Assembly: GCA_002327945.1 (NCBI GenBank)
Contig: DCVY01000208.1
Location: forward strand, 33,266 to 45,530
Reading direction: 5' to 3'
Origin: Acidovorax delafieldii
GTDB lineage: Bacteria; Pseudomonadota; Gammaproteobacteria; Burkholderiales; Burkholderiaceae_C
Length of the DNA stretch: 12,265 bases
Shown: positions 1 to 7,562 of the stretch, one piece after another
Layout: the number at the start of each line of letters is the position of its first letter
Numbering within the stretch: the stretch's first letter is position 1
The notes under the pieces: model-generated
What the model saw: only the letters and a program-made list of their open reading frames with translations
The model's database searches: none
What the model was told of the DNA's origin: nothing
Made by a program: the position numbers and the translations under genes

Positions 1-96
1 CCCATGGTTGCGGCGCTGGCCATGAGCCTGAGCTCGGTCTCGGTGATCAGCAACGCGCTGCGGCTGCGCCGGGCGAAGCTCTCAGCGAAAAGGTGA
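1..96 (+). CDS. C-terminal end of heavy-metal (copper-type) P-type ATPase, partial
   Basis: Reading from base 1 gives 31 residues and a TGA at 94-96. The peptide has the pattern M-S-L-S-S-V-S-V-I-S-N-A-L-R-L-R, which is the usual end of the last transmembrane helix of P1B-type ATPases such as CopA/ActP: a Met/Ser-rich metal-binding helix followed by a basic cytoplasmic tail. These pumps export Cu(I) or related metals across the inner membrane using ATP. Everything upstream, including the phosphorylation DKTG motif and the CPC motif, lies outside the window, so metal specificity cannot be judged. The next gene starts 32 bases downstream on the same strand, so cotranscription is possible. Confidence 0.8.
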   Translation, partial: PMVAALAMSLSSVSVISNALRLRRAKLSAKR

Positions 97-128
97 AAAT
101 GCCGCGCCGGGCACCATAATCACCGGCC

Positions 129-1133
129 ATGAACGCGCTCCTTCCCGCCAGCGACGCTGGCAGCATCACCCGCGTGGCCGGCATCGAGGCAGGCCACTTC
201 ACCGACACGCGCCGCCCCACGGGCTGCACCGTGGTCATGGCGCGCGCAGGTGCCGTGGGCGGCGTCGATGTGCGCGGCGCAGCGCCCGGAACGCGTGAGA
301 CAGATTTGCTCGACCCGTGCAATCTGGTCGAAAAGGTGCACGCCATCGTGCTGGCCGGCGGCAGCGCCTGGGGGCTGGAGGCCGCCACCGGCGCCGTGCG
401 CTGGCTCGAAGAGCGTGGCGTGGGCTTTGACGTGGCCGTGGGCCGCCTGCCCATCGTGCCCGCCGCCGTGCTGTTTGACCTGCTGGTGGGCGACATGCGC
501 ATCCGCCCCGACGCCGCCGCGGGCTATGCCGCTTGCGCCGCAGCGTCGCGCCACGACCCCGCCGAAGGCAACGTGGGCGCCGGCACCGGTGCCGCCGTCG
601 GCAAGATTTTCGGCATGCAGCGTGCCATGAAGGGTGGCGTGGGCACCGCGTCGGTCACCGTAGGCGGCGTCACCGTGGGGGCCTTGATCGCCTGCAACGC
701 CCTGGGGGATGTGCTTGACCCCGACACCGCCCAGGTGATTGCCGGCGCCCGCACCGAAGACGGCCAGCGCCTGCACGACACCCGCCGCGCCCTGCTGCGC
801 GGCGAGCTTCCCCAACCCTTGCTGGCCGGCACCAACACCACCATTGGCGTGCTGGCCACCGATGCAGTCATCACCAAGGTGCAGGCCCACCGCCTGGCAG
901 TTGCCGCCCATGACGGACTGGCGCGCAGCATCAACCCGGTGCACACCATGTCCGATGGCGACACGCTGTTCACCCTGGGCACCGGCCTTTCAGGCCAACA
1001 CCCCGGCATGCTGGTGCTGGCCACCATGGCGGCTGAAGCCACTGCCATTGCCACGGCCCGCGCGGTGCGGGCCGCACAGGCCCTGACCACAGCCGACGGA
1101 CTGCACCTGCCCTGCGCAACTGATCTGGCCTGA
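129..1133 (+). CDS. P1 family (S58) N-terminal-nucleophile peptidase, DmpA/NylC type
   Basis: This 334-residue protein belongs to the DmpA/BapA/NylC family, whose precursors cut themselves to expose an N-terminal Ser or Thr nucleophile. Members hydrolyse N-terminal D- or beta-amino acids, or nylon oligomers. Visible family segments are the start I-T-R-V-A-G-I-E-A-G-H-F-T-D (residues 13-26), the glycine-rich L-A-G-G-S-A-W-G-L-E (75-84), V-G-A-G-T-G-A-A-V-G-K (149-159), K-G-G-V-G-T-A-S (168-175), and G-T-N-T-T-I-G-V-L-A-T-D-A (234-246). The last contains the predicted self-cleavage point, N236/T237, which would give alpha and beta chains as in NylC. No signal peptide is evident, so it is probably cytoplasmic. 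The ATG at 129 is the first start after an in-frame TAA at 117-119; no strong ribosome binding site precedes it. The natural substrate cannot be told from sequence. Confidence 0.88.
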   Translation: MNALLPASDAGSITRVAGIEAGHFTDTRRPTGCTVVMARAGAVGGVDVRGAAPGTRETDLLDPCNLVEKVHAIVLAGGSAWGLEAATGAVRWLEERGVGFDVAVGRLPIVPAAVLFDLLVGDMRIRPDAAAGYAACAAASRHDPAEGNVGAGTGAAVGKIFGMQRAMKGGVGTASVTVGGVTVGALIACNALGDVLDPDTAQVIAGARTEDGQRLHDTRRALLRGELPQPLLAGTNTTIGVLATDAVITKVQAHRLAVAAHDGLARSINPVHTMSDGDTLFTLGTGLSGQHPGMLVLATMAAEATAIATARAVRAAQALTTADGLHLPCATDLA

Positions 1134-1141
1134 GAGGCTGA

Positions 1142-1176
1142 GGGGATTTTGGCCGCAAGCCTGGCGGAAATTCCCC
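1142..1176. terminator. Hairpin between convergent genes, possible terminator
   Basis: The arms GGGGA (1142-1146) and TCCCC (1172-1176) continue as TTT/AAA (1148-1150 with 1168-1170) and CCGC/GCGG (1153-1156 with 1164-1167). The loop has seven bases; there is one T-T mismatch and a two-G bulge. It sits 9 bases after the peptidase stop and 15 bases before the end of the minus-strand DUF1631 gene, where a bidirectional terminator would be expected. Neither strand has a T-run after the stem, so intrinsic termination is uncertain. Confidence 0.35.
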
Positions 1177-1190
1177 CGGCATTTGCCCCA

Positions 1191-3551
1191 TCAGCGGGCT
1201 TTACCGGGCTTTTTGGCCTGCAATGTGGCCACCCTTGCATCCGGGATGCGAGCAGGGAGCGGTGGTGCAGCGGCCACCACGCGCAGGGAGCCTTCGGATG
1301 CCAGTTTGTTGCGCATGCGCCGCGTCATGGACTGGGTGCTGCCGTCGGCCGCGGTGAACAGGAACAGGGTTCCGCGCGGGCTGGCCCAGGTCAGCTGGGT
1401 GCGCACCGCACGGCGGTTGGTGATCAGCTCCACCCAGACACCGACTACAAATTCGGCATAAAGGCTGTCGTCCACAGGCGCTGCAAGCGCTCTGTCCGGG
1501 GGCTCGGTGGCCGAAACCTCCTCCACCGGCAACTCGTCTGGGGGCTGGGCCGCGTGAGATTCTGCCTCGGACCCGGATGGGGGCTCTGGTTGCGCAACCT
1601 CTGGGGCCTGGGCTGGTTTTTCGAAAGCTGCCTGGTGCAGGCCCACGAGCCGCTGCATGAAGCTGCTGGTCTGGGTTGGTGGATGCTGGATCGTCTTGAG
1701 CCCCGCGCGCACCTTGGACAAAATGCCCGGGATGGCCTTGGTGAGGCGGTCTGGTTCGGCGCGTGTCAGTGCGGGCTGCGCACTCCACAGCAGCAGGGGC
1801 ACGAGTGCCAAATACCCGCCGGGGTCGCCCTCTGCCCCTGTCGGGCCCTCGGGCTGCGTCAACTGCGCCAGAGCCACCACATCGGCCCACGGCCCGGTAA
1901 CAAAATCCATGATGCCCGAGGGCACCTGCTCCAGATCCGGCAACTTGCGAATGTCGGCCGCAATCTTTTCGGCCAGCATTTCAAGCCGCTCGGCCTGCTG
2001 CAGAATTTTTTCCTCGGCCTCGTGCCGGGACTTGATCTTTTGCTCCTGGGAATCCCAGGCCACATGCAGCGCCTTGAGCACCGTGTCAAAAGGCTCTGCA
2101 TCGTGAATATCCATCGCAGCCAGATGCCCGACCGCTTCGTTCAGCAGCCGCATGAACTGGCTGAAGCCTTCTGCGCTCTCCGTCTTGAACGCAAGACTGC
2201 GCTGGGTCAGTTCGTCCAGCAACCGCCTCGCCGGATGCGCCTCATCGGTGAAAAAGCGACCATCCTGCTGCACCAGCTGCTGGATCGCCGGCTCCAGCTT
2301 TTGCACCGCGCCTTGAACGGGGGCGAGCAGCCGCCCATCCAGCGCAATGTTTTCCATCATGCGGCCCAACACCTCCATGGCGATGACCGGAGAGTACGCC
2401 TGGCCATCCACCGGGGCGGTGTAGGGAACCGCATAGGCCACAGGAACCACGCCGGTTCCGCGCCAGCCTGAACCCGCTGCCGCAGGGCTGCCGGACAAGC
2501 GCCCCATCAGGTGTTCGAGCTGGGCCATGTCCTGCATGGCTTGGGCACCGGCGGCATGAGGATCCGGCCATGCAGACTGCAAGCTGACGGGTTGCGCCGG
2601 CCCGCCCCCATGGGCGCTCGCATCGTAGGCAAAGGGGTCGCCGCCGCCGGCCAGCATCTGGCGCAAGATGCCCACGGTCAACAAGGCTTCCTCGGCCGCC
2701 GCGGAAAGGGCATCCGGCAAAGGCTCCCCTTGCCACCCGGTCGATCCGCCCCCGCTCCGGGCATAGCCTGGCAGCATGCTGTTGTCGCTGTCGGGTGCGC
2801 TCATGGAATGACCGCCGTAGCCGGTCGAATAGCCCGCTCCATAGCCGGTGCTCTGGCTGGACGCACCATAACCACTGCGCCGAGCCCTGCCGGAGGGCGT
2901 GCCGAGCACGGCATATCCGACGGGTTCTATTCCATGCTCCCGAAGACTGGCGCAGGTGCTCTGGTACTCGGTTACCAGCAACTGGCCCAGCACTTCACGC
3001 ATGTGCTGCATCCACAGTTGCCGCACGGGTGGTTCCACCCCGGTCTCGGCCACCACCCGTTGCAATGCGCGGAGGTAGTTTTCAGGACGCAGGGGGTTGC
3101 GTTCGGGTTGCACACTACGCAATCCCTGGGCGGAGCTGACCAGGGTGTTGAGCTCCGTCAGCACGGCGTCGGTGGCATGGACCACCAATTGCCGGGCCCG
3201 GGACAGCTCCACCTGGTCGTGCATTTCGGTTTCGTCCATGAGCGACAGCTCACCGAAATCCATGCCCGTGTCATCGACCGGGCGAGCGCCCGGTTTGGAG
3301 GACCCTTCGGCAAAAATTTCCAGCAAGGCCATGGGGAAAGCCCTGGCCAACGATGGCTCGTGCTGCTTGAGCAACCGCAAGGCTTCGCCGAGCAGAAAGC
3401 TTTGCTGAATGTCGCGGGTGGAAGACTCCTGCGCAGCCAAAGCGCCCTTGGTGGCCTGCACCAACTGCCCCATAAGGGCTTCGCCACCGCGCACGGCGTT
3501 GACAACGCAGGCACGAAACACCGCTCTCGATCGGGGCGCAGTGGGCGACAT
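1191..3551 (-). CDS. DUF1631 family protein, function unknown
   Basis: The protein has 786 residues, starting at ATG 3551. It matches the large DUF1631 proteins of beta- and gamma-proteobacteria, which have no established biochemical role. It opens with the family-like R-S-R-A-V-F-R-A-C-V segment (about 7-16). A Gly/Tyr/Ser-rich low-complexity stretch with repeated G-Y-G follows at about 226-247. H-P-A-R-R-L-L-D-E-L (439-448) is characteristic of the family. A charged, probably coiled-coil segment lies at about 501-534, then a Pro/Glu-rich linker (about 645-697), then a small C-terminal beta-rich module with V-W-V-E-L and L-T-W-A-S-P (about 698-759). No signal peptide or membrane helix is obvious. 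An in-frame TTG at 3584 would add 11 residues but falls inside a likely terminator stem, so ATG 3551 is preferred; neither start has a good Shine-Dalgarno. It lies 75 bases downstream of ettA on the same strand. Confidence 0.85.
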   Translation of the reverse strand: MSPTAPRSRAVFRACVVNAVRGGEALMGQLVQATKGALAAQESSTRDIQQSFLLGEALRLLKQHEPSLARAFPMALLEIFAEGSSKPGARPVDDTGMDFGELSLMDETEMHDQVELSRARQLVVHATDAVLTELNTLVSSAQGLRSVQPERNPLRPENYLRALQRVVAETGVEPPVRQLWMQHMREVLGQLLVTEYQSTCASLREHGIEPVGYAVLGTPSGRARRSGYGASSQSTGYGAGYSTGYGGHSMSAPDSDNSMLPGYARSGGGSTGWQGEPLPDALSAAAEEALLTVGILRQMLAGGGDPFAYDASAHGGGPAQPVSLQSAWPDPHAAGAQAMQDMAQLEHLMGRLSGSPAAAGSGWRGTGVVPVAYAVPYTAPVDGQAYSPVIAMEVLGRMMENIALDGRLLAPVQGAVQKLEPAIQQLVQQDGRFFTDEAHPARRLLDELTQRSLAFKTESAEGFSQFMRLLNEAVGHLAAMDIHDAEPFDTVLKALHVAWDSQEQKIKSRHEAEEKILQQAERLEMLAEKIAADIRKLPDLEQVPSGIMDFVTGPWADVVALAQLTQPEGPTGAEGDPGGYLALVPLLLWSAQPALTRAEPDRLTKAIPGILSKVRAGLKTIQHPPTQTSSFMQRLVGLHQAAFEKPAQAPEVAQPEPPSGSEAESHAAQPPDELPVEEVSATEPPDRALAAPVDDSLYAEFVVGVWVELITNRRAVRTQLTWASPRGTLFLFTAADGSTQSMTRRMRNKLASEGSLRVVAAAPPLPARIPDARVATLQAKKPGKAR

Positions 3552-3564
3552 GCTGGGTGGAGGG

Positions 3565-3602
3565 AAAAAAGCTTCCAAGTGCAATCGTACTTGACCGCAA
3601 GC
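3565..3602 (-). terminator. Putative Rho-independent terminator of ettA
   Basis: Read on the minus strand, GCTT (3602-3599) pairs with AAGC (3574-3571), and inside it CAAGT (3593-3589) pairs with ACTTG (3580-3576). The structure is followed at once by six T residues (3570-3565). It lies 24 bases after the ettA stop and 13 bases before the preferred DUF1631 start, so it could end ettA transcripts or attenuate read-through into the DUF1631 gene. The internal loop is asymmetric and the stem only moderately stable. Confidence 0.4.
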
Positions 3603-3626
3603 CTTTTGCTTTGATTTCCCTCTGAT

Positions 3627-5288
3627 TTACTTGAGCGCCTTGAAACGCATGCGCTTGGGCTTGGCGCCCTCTTCACCCAGGCGACGCTTCTTGTCGGCCT
3701 CGTACTCCTGGTAATTGCCATCAAAGAAGGTCCACTGGCTGTCGCCCTCGGCCGCAAGGATATGGGTGGCAATGCGGTCCAGGAACCAGCGATCGTGGCT
3801 GATCACCAACACCGTGCCTGCGTATTCGAGCAGCGCATCTTCCAAAGCGCGCAGGGTTTCCACATCCAGGTCGTTGGAGGGTTCGTCCAGCAGTAGGACG
3901 TTGCCACCAGAGATCAGCGTCTTGGCCAGGTGCAGGCGCCCGCGCTCGCCGCCCGAGAGCATGCCCACCTTCTTTTGCTGGTCGCCACCATTGAAGTTGA
4001 AGCGCCCCGCATAAGCACGGCTGGCCATCGTGAACTTGCCGATGTTGATCATGTCCAGACCGCCGGAGATGTCTTCCCACACGGTCTTGTCATCTGACAG
4101 CGCATCGCGGTGCTGGTCCACAAAGGCCATTTTCACGGTCGAGCCGATGACGACTTCGCCGCTGTCGGGCTTTTCCTTGCCCGCAATCAGCTTGAACAGC
4201 GTGGACTTGCCGGCGCCGTTCGGGCCGATGATGCCAACGATGGCGCCGGCCGGGATGTTCATGCTCAGGTTGTCGATCAACACACGGTCGCCGAACGACT
4301 TGGTGACGCTCTTGAACTCGATCACCTGGGTTCCCAGGCGGTCGGCCACGGGAATGAAAATTTCGTTCGTTTCGTTGCGCCGCTGGTATTCGAAATCGGA
4401 CAATTCCTCGAACCGCGCCAGACGGGCCTTGCTCTTGGCCTGGCGGGCCTTGGGGTTCTGGCGCGACCATTCCAGCTCCTTTTTCAGGGCCTTGGCGCGT
4501 GATTCTTCGCCCTTTTGCTCAGATTCCAGGCGGGCCTGCTTCTGGGTGAGCCAGTCGCTGTAGTTGCCCTTGTACGGAATGCCATGCCCCCGGTCGAGCT
4601 CCAGAATCCACTCGGCCGCGTTATCGAGAAAATAGCGGTCGTGGGTAATGGCGACCACCGTGCCGGGATAACGCTGCAGGAACTGCTCCAGCCAGTCCAC
4701 CGATTCGGCATCCAGGTGGTTGGTGGGCTCATCGAGCAGCAGCATGTCGGGCTTGGACAACAGCAGGCGGCACAGCGCCACGCGGCGCTTCTCGCCCCCC
4801 GACAGCACACCGACCTTGGCGTCCCAGGCCGGCAGGCGCAGGGCGTCGGCGGCGATTTCCAGCTGGTGCTCGGAGTCGGTGCCGGCAGTGGCAATGATGG
4901 CTTCCAGGCGGGCCTGCTCGGCGGCAAGGGCGTCAAAATCAGCGTCCGCGTCGGCATAGGCCGCATACACCTCTTCGAGCTTGGCCTTGGCAGCAAACAC
5001 CTCGCCCATGGCTTCTTCAACGCTTTCGCGCACCGTGTGGTCCGGGTTGAGCTGCGGCTCCTGGGGCAGATAGCCAATCTTGATGCCCGGCATGGCGATG
5101 GCCTCGCCTTCGATCTCCTTGTCCACGCCCGCCATGATCTTGAGCAAAGTGGACTTGCCAGAGCCATTGACCCCCAGCACGCCAATCTTGGCGCCGGGGA
5201 AGAAGCTCAGGGAAATGTCTTTCAAGATCTGCCGTTTGGGCGGCACGGTCTTGCTGACACGGTTCATGGAAAATACGTATTGGGCCAT
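3627..5288 (-). CDS. ettA: Energy-dependent translational throttle protein EttA (ABC-F ATPase)
   Basis: This is a 553-residue soluble protein with two ABC ATPase domains and no membrane segments, close in length to E. coli EttA (555). Domain 1 has Walker A G-V-N-G-S-G-K-S (39-46), signature L-S-G-G-E (162-166), Walker B ending D-M-L-L-L-D-E (181-187) and T-H-D (215-217). Domain 2 has G-P-N-G-A-G-K-S (355-362), L-S-G-G-E (444-448), N-V-L-L-L-D-E (463-469) and S-H-D (497-499). The charged insert at about 95-140 is the EttA 'arm', and the linker at about 245-310 is the P-site tRNA interaction motif. EttA binds the ribosomal E site and restrains the first elongation step when the ATP/ADP ratio is low. 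Both catalytic glutamates are present. ATG 5288 is chosen because GAGAG lies five bases upstream; an earlier start at 5306 would add six residues not seen in the family. Confidence 0.95.
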   Translation of the reverse strand: MAQYVFSMNRVSKTVPPKRQILKDISLSFFPGAKIGVLGVNGSGKSTLLKIMAGVDKEIEGEAIAMPGIKIGYLPQEPQLNPDHTVRESVEEAMGEVFAAKAKLEEVYAAYADADADFDALAAEQARLEAIIATAGTDSEHQLEIAADALRLPAWDAKVGVLSGGEKRRVALCRLLLSKPDMLLLDEPTNHLDAESVDWLEQFLQRYPGTVVAITHDRYFLDNAAEWILELDRGHGIPYKGNYSDWLTQKQARLESEQKGEESRAKALKKELEWSRQNPKARQAKSKARLARFEELSDFEYQRRNETNEIFIPVADRLGTQVIEFKSVTKSFGDRVLIDNLSMNIPAGAIVGIIGPNGAGKSTLFKLIAGKEKPDSGEVVIGSTVKMAFVDQHRDALSDDKTVWEDISGGLDMINIGKFTMASRAYAGRFNFNGGDQQKKVGMLSGGERGRLHLAKTLISGGNVLLLDEPSNDLDVETLRALEDALLEYAGTVLVISHDRWFLDRIATHILAAEGDSQWTFFDGNYQEYEADKKRRLGEEGAKPKRMRFKALK

Positions 5289-5312
5289 TCGGTCTCTCAA
5301 CTGCAAAAGTGG

Positions 5313-5325
5313 GCAGAAATTCTGC
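5313..5325. promoter_or_regulatory. 13-bp perfect palindrome in the ettA leader
   Basis: GCAGAA and TTCTGC flank a single central A, forming an exact 13-bp palindrome 25 bases upstream of the ettA ATG. The one-base spacing suits a dimeric regulator better than an RNA hairpin. It would lie just downstream of the start point implied by the candidate -10 at 5338-5343, a position from which a bound protein could repress. The regulator cannot be named. Confidence 0.3.
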
Positions 5326-5337
5326 GTTCAAACTGAG

Positions 5338-5343
5338 ATTATC
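5338..5343 (-). promoter_or_regulatory. Candidate -10 element for ettA
   Basis: On the minus strand the hexamer GATAAT matches the sigma-70 -10 consensus at five of six positions. It would give a leader of roughly 40 bases before ATG 5288. No good -35 hexamer is seen at 16-18 bases upstream, so this is tentative. Confidence 0.3.
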
Positions 5344-5392
5344 GGGCCATGCGACAATACGCAGCGTTGCGGGCTCCAGTTGCCCGCCACAT

Positions 5393-5486
5393 CAGCAATC
5401 TGCTGGGGACGAAGGAAGATCATCTTCCGGGCTCCCACCCTTGAACCTCATCTGCCTAAGACTGGCTCGGCAACCCACCGGTTGCC
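5393..5486 (+). promoter_or_regulatory. Cluster of three inverted repeats upstream of rhlE
   Basis: Three inverted repeats lie in the divergent ettA-rhlE spacer. CAGCA/TGCTG (5393-5397 and 5401-5405) has a three-base centre. GGAAGAT/ATCTTCC (5414-5420 and 5422-5428) has a one-base centre. GGCAACC/GGTTGCC (5469-5475 and 5480-5486) has a four-base loop. The last could form a stable RNA hairpin 45 bases before the rhlE start; the other two look more like protein-binding palindromes. The rest of the 243-base spacer shows no open frame with coding character and no convincing rhlE promoter. Confidence 0.35.
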
Positions 5487-5531
5487 ACGACAGGCCGATA
5501 CCCAGCGCCCCGGACGGGCGCATCCACTGAC

Positions 5532-7289
5532 ATGAAATTTGAAGAACTGAATCTGGCTCCTGCCATTTTGAAGGCCGTGCTCGAACAAGGCTACGAGACC
5601 CCCACCCCCATCCAGGCGCAGGCCATTCCGGCCGTACTGGCGGGCCACGACCTTCTGGCCGGCGCACAGACCGGCACCGGCAAGACCGCCGCGTTCACCC
5701 TGCCCATGCTGCACCGCCTGTCGCAAAGCGCTGCACCCAAGAACAAGTTTGGCGGCAAGGGCATCCGCGCCCTGGTATTGACCCCCACCCGCGAACTCGC
5801 GGCCCAGGTGGAAGAGTCGGTCCGCGAATACGGCAAATACCTCGACATCAACTCCACCGTCGTCTTTGGCGGCGTGGGCATGAACCCCCAGATCGACCGC
5901 ATCAAGCGCGGCGTGGACATTCTGGTGGCCACCCCCGGCCGCCTGCTCGACCTGCAGCAACAGGGTTTCCTGGACCTGTCCACCGTGCAGGTGCTGGTGC
6001 TCGACGAAGCCGACCGCATGCTGGACATGGGCTTCATCCACGACGTGAAGAAGGTGCTGGCCCTGGTGCCCAAAGACAAGCAGAGCCTGCTGTTCTCGGC
6101 CACTTTCAGCGACGAGATCCGCGATCTGGCCAACACCCTGCTCAAGAGCCCGCAGAGCATCCAGGTCACGCCCAGCAACACCACGGTGCAGCGCATCACG
6201 CAGGTGATCCACCCCGTGGGCCGCGGCAAGAAAAAACAGGTGCTGCTGCACATCATCCAGCAGCACAACTGGAGCCAGGTGCTGGTGTTCACGCGCACCA
6301 AATTTGGCGCCAACAACGTGGCCGAGTTTCTGACCAAGAACGGCGTCAACGCCATGGCCCTGCATGGCAACAAGAGCCAGAGCGCCCGCACGCAGGCCCT
6401 GGCCGGCTTCAAGAGCGGTGACATCCGCGCCCTGGTTGCCACCGACATCGCGGCGCGCGGCATCGACATCGACGAGCTGCCGCACGTCGTCAACTACGAA
6501 ATCCCGAACGTATCGGAAGACTACGTGCACCGCATCGGCCGCACCGGCCGCGCGGGCAACAGCGGTGAAGCCGTCAGCCTGGTCTGCATGGACGAGGAAG
6601 GTTTCATGATGGACATCGAGCGCTTCACCAAGCAGCAGATTCCCGTGCAAGTTATCGAAGGCTTCGGCCCCGACGCCGGCGAAAAAGCCGAGCCCATCGC
6701 CATGGGCCGCCAGACCATCTGGGGCGGCGCAGGCAAGCCGCCGAGCCGTGACGTCATGCAGGCCGCCGCCAAGGCAGCCCGCAGCGAGATGATGGATCGC
6801 ATCCGCACCAACAAGGCCGGCCAGGGTGGCGGTGGTGACCGTGGCCCTCGCCAGGCCGGTGGTGGCAATGGCGGTGGCAATGCCCCTCGCTCCGGCCGCG
6901 GTGGCGGTGGCGGTGGCGGCCAGGGTGGTGGCGCGCATGGAGGCGCCCAGGCGCCGGCACGCAGCCGCGCTCGCCCAGCCGGTGGCGGCGGTTATGGCGG
7001 CGGCAACCGCTACGACGACGCACAACCCCCCCGCCCGAACGCCCACCTGGGCACGCATTCGGGCCACAGCAACCCGGGCCAGCGCAACGCGGGCCATTCG
7101 GCCGGTGGCCAGCCCGACCCCATGCGCACCAGCGTGGACAGCATGGCAGGCAGCGGTCGCCGTGGCGGTGGTGGATACCGGGGCAACTCGGGCGGTGGTG
7201 GCGGCTATGGCGGTGGCACAGGTGGCGCTGGCGGCCGGGGCGGCGGGTCTCGCGGGCCGGGCGGGAATCGCGGCTCTTTTGGCCGCTGA
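5532..7289 (+). CDS. rhlE: ATP-dependent DEAD-box RNA helicase, RhlE type
   Basis: This 585-residue helicase unwinds short RNA duplexes with ATP; the family acts in ribosome assembly and RNA decay and is often cold-induced. All core motifs are present: Q motif region (about 3-28), Walker A A-Q-T-G-T-G-K-T (45-52), P-T-R-E-L-A (85-90), T-P-G-R (134-137), D-E-A-D (158-161), S-A-T (189-191), V-F-T-R-T (252-256), [10 protein letters not shown] (303-312) and H-R-I-G-R-T-G-R (333-340). After about residue 430 comes a roughly 155-residue Gly-rich tail with Arg, His and Asn and several R-G-G-like units, typical of RhlE tails that bind RNA nonspecifically. The ATG at 5532 gives the usual K-F-E-E-L-N-L-A-P start. 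No clear Shine-Dalgarno precedes it, so leader structure may influence translation. The gene is divergent from ettA. Confidence 0.95.
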   Translation: MKFEELNLAPAILKAVLEQGYETPTPIQAQAIPAVLAGHDLLAGAQTGTGKTAAFTLPMLHRLSQSAAPKNKFGGKGIRALVLTPTRELAAQVEESVREYGKYLDINSTVVFGGVGMNPQIDRIKRGVDILVATPGRLLDLQQQGFLDLSTVQVLVLDEADRMLDMGFIHDVKKVLALVPKDKQSLLFSATFSDEIRDLANTLLKSPQSIQVTPSNTTVQRITQVIHPVGRGKKKQVLLHIIQQHNWSQVLVFTRTKFGANNVAEFLTKNGVNAMALHGNKSQSARTQALAGFKSGDIRALVATDIAARGIDIDELPHVVNYEIPNVSEDYVHRIGRTGRAGNSGEAVSLVCMDEEGFMMDIERFTKQQIPVQVIEGFGPDAGEKAEPIAMGRQTIWGGAGKPPSRDVMQAAAKAARSEMMDRIRTNKAGQGGGGDRGPRQAGGGNGGGNAPRSGRGGGGGGGQGGGAHGGAQAPARSRARPAGGGGYGGGNRYDDAQPPRPNAHLGTHSGHSNPGQRNAGHSAGGQPDPMRTSVDSMAGSGRRGGGGYRGNSGGGGGYGGGTGGAGGRGGGSRGPGGNRGSFGR

Positions 7290-7325
7290 GCATCGAAGCC
7301 CTGGCCCCGGCGAACCTTCACGTCA

Positions 7326-7562
7326 CGTCACGTCGAGGGCGTGGTTGAAATGGTGCTCGACGCCACCGCCAGCTGCACCGCCCCGGTCACCCGGGATCGT
7401 TTGTTCAGATGGCACGCCGCCCTGTCCCCCTAGGGCTATCCGGGCCTGGCCCGGATCCACATGGGCGGCTGGCGCGACGATGCCACAGGTCCGATGCAGG
7501 TGGTCTCTGGCCCGCTGGGTCGCCAACGCGTGCATTTCGAAGCGCCGCCGGCCGACCGGCTG
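7326..7562 (+). pseudogene. Fic family protein remnant with in-frame stop
   Basis: One plus-strand frame encodes R-H-V-E-G-V-V-E-M-V-L-D-A-T, then R-L-F-R-W-H-A-A-L-S-P, a TAG at 7431-7433, then G-Y-P-G-L-A-R-I and, further on, G-P-M-Q-V-V-S-G-P and R-V-H-F-E-A-P-P-A-D-R-L. This is the middle part of Fic/DUF4172-type proteins (AMP-transferase fold) with the spacing intact on both sides of the stop. The N-terminal domain, the catalytic H-x-F-x-(D/E)-G-N-G-R motif and the C-terminus are all absent, so the piece cannot be active. Homology stops at about 7562 and the frame ends at TGA 7590. It begins soon after the rhlE stop, so the 5' part was deleted. The family call rests on recognition of the segment. 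Confidence 0.7.
7438..7456. repeat. 19-bp inverted repeat inside the Fic remnant
   Basis: ATCCGGGC (7438-7445) and GCCCGGAT (7449-7456) are perfect eight-base arms around CTG, placed just after the TAG that breaks the Fic frame. It encodes ordinary family residues (Y-P-G-L-A-R-I), so it may be chance in GC-rich coding DNA. No T-run follows. Confidence 0.4.

Noticed and set aside
99..119. Six-codon leader peptide (M-P-R-R-A-P) with AGGTG just upstream, before the P1 peptidase
   Set aside because: Too short to support; the apparent ribosome binding site overlaps the ATPase stop codon and could arise by chance.
120..944. 274-codon minus-strand open frame opposite the P1 peptidase
   Set aside because: His/Gly/Ala-rich shadow frame typical of the reverse complement of GC-rich coding DNA.
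1149..2471. 440-codon plus-strand open frame opposite the DUF1631 gene
   Set aside because: The composition is that of a high-GC shadow (Leu/Gly/His/Gln/Arg-rich), with no family motif and no ribosome binding site.
2511..3614. 367-codon plus-strand open frame opposite the DUF1631 N-terminal half
   Set aside because: Shadow of a recognised family gene; it also crosses the putative terminator and the true start region.
4515..5336. 273-codon plus-strand open frame opposite ettA
   Set aside because: Complement of EttA domain 1; it has no motifs of its own.
5448..7097. 549-codon open frame on the minus strand opposite rhlE
   Set aside because: It mirrors the Gly/Ala-rich codons of rhlE, encodes an implausible Ala/Gly/His/Val-rich protein with no recognisable motif, and rhlE itself is certain.
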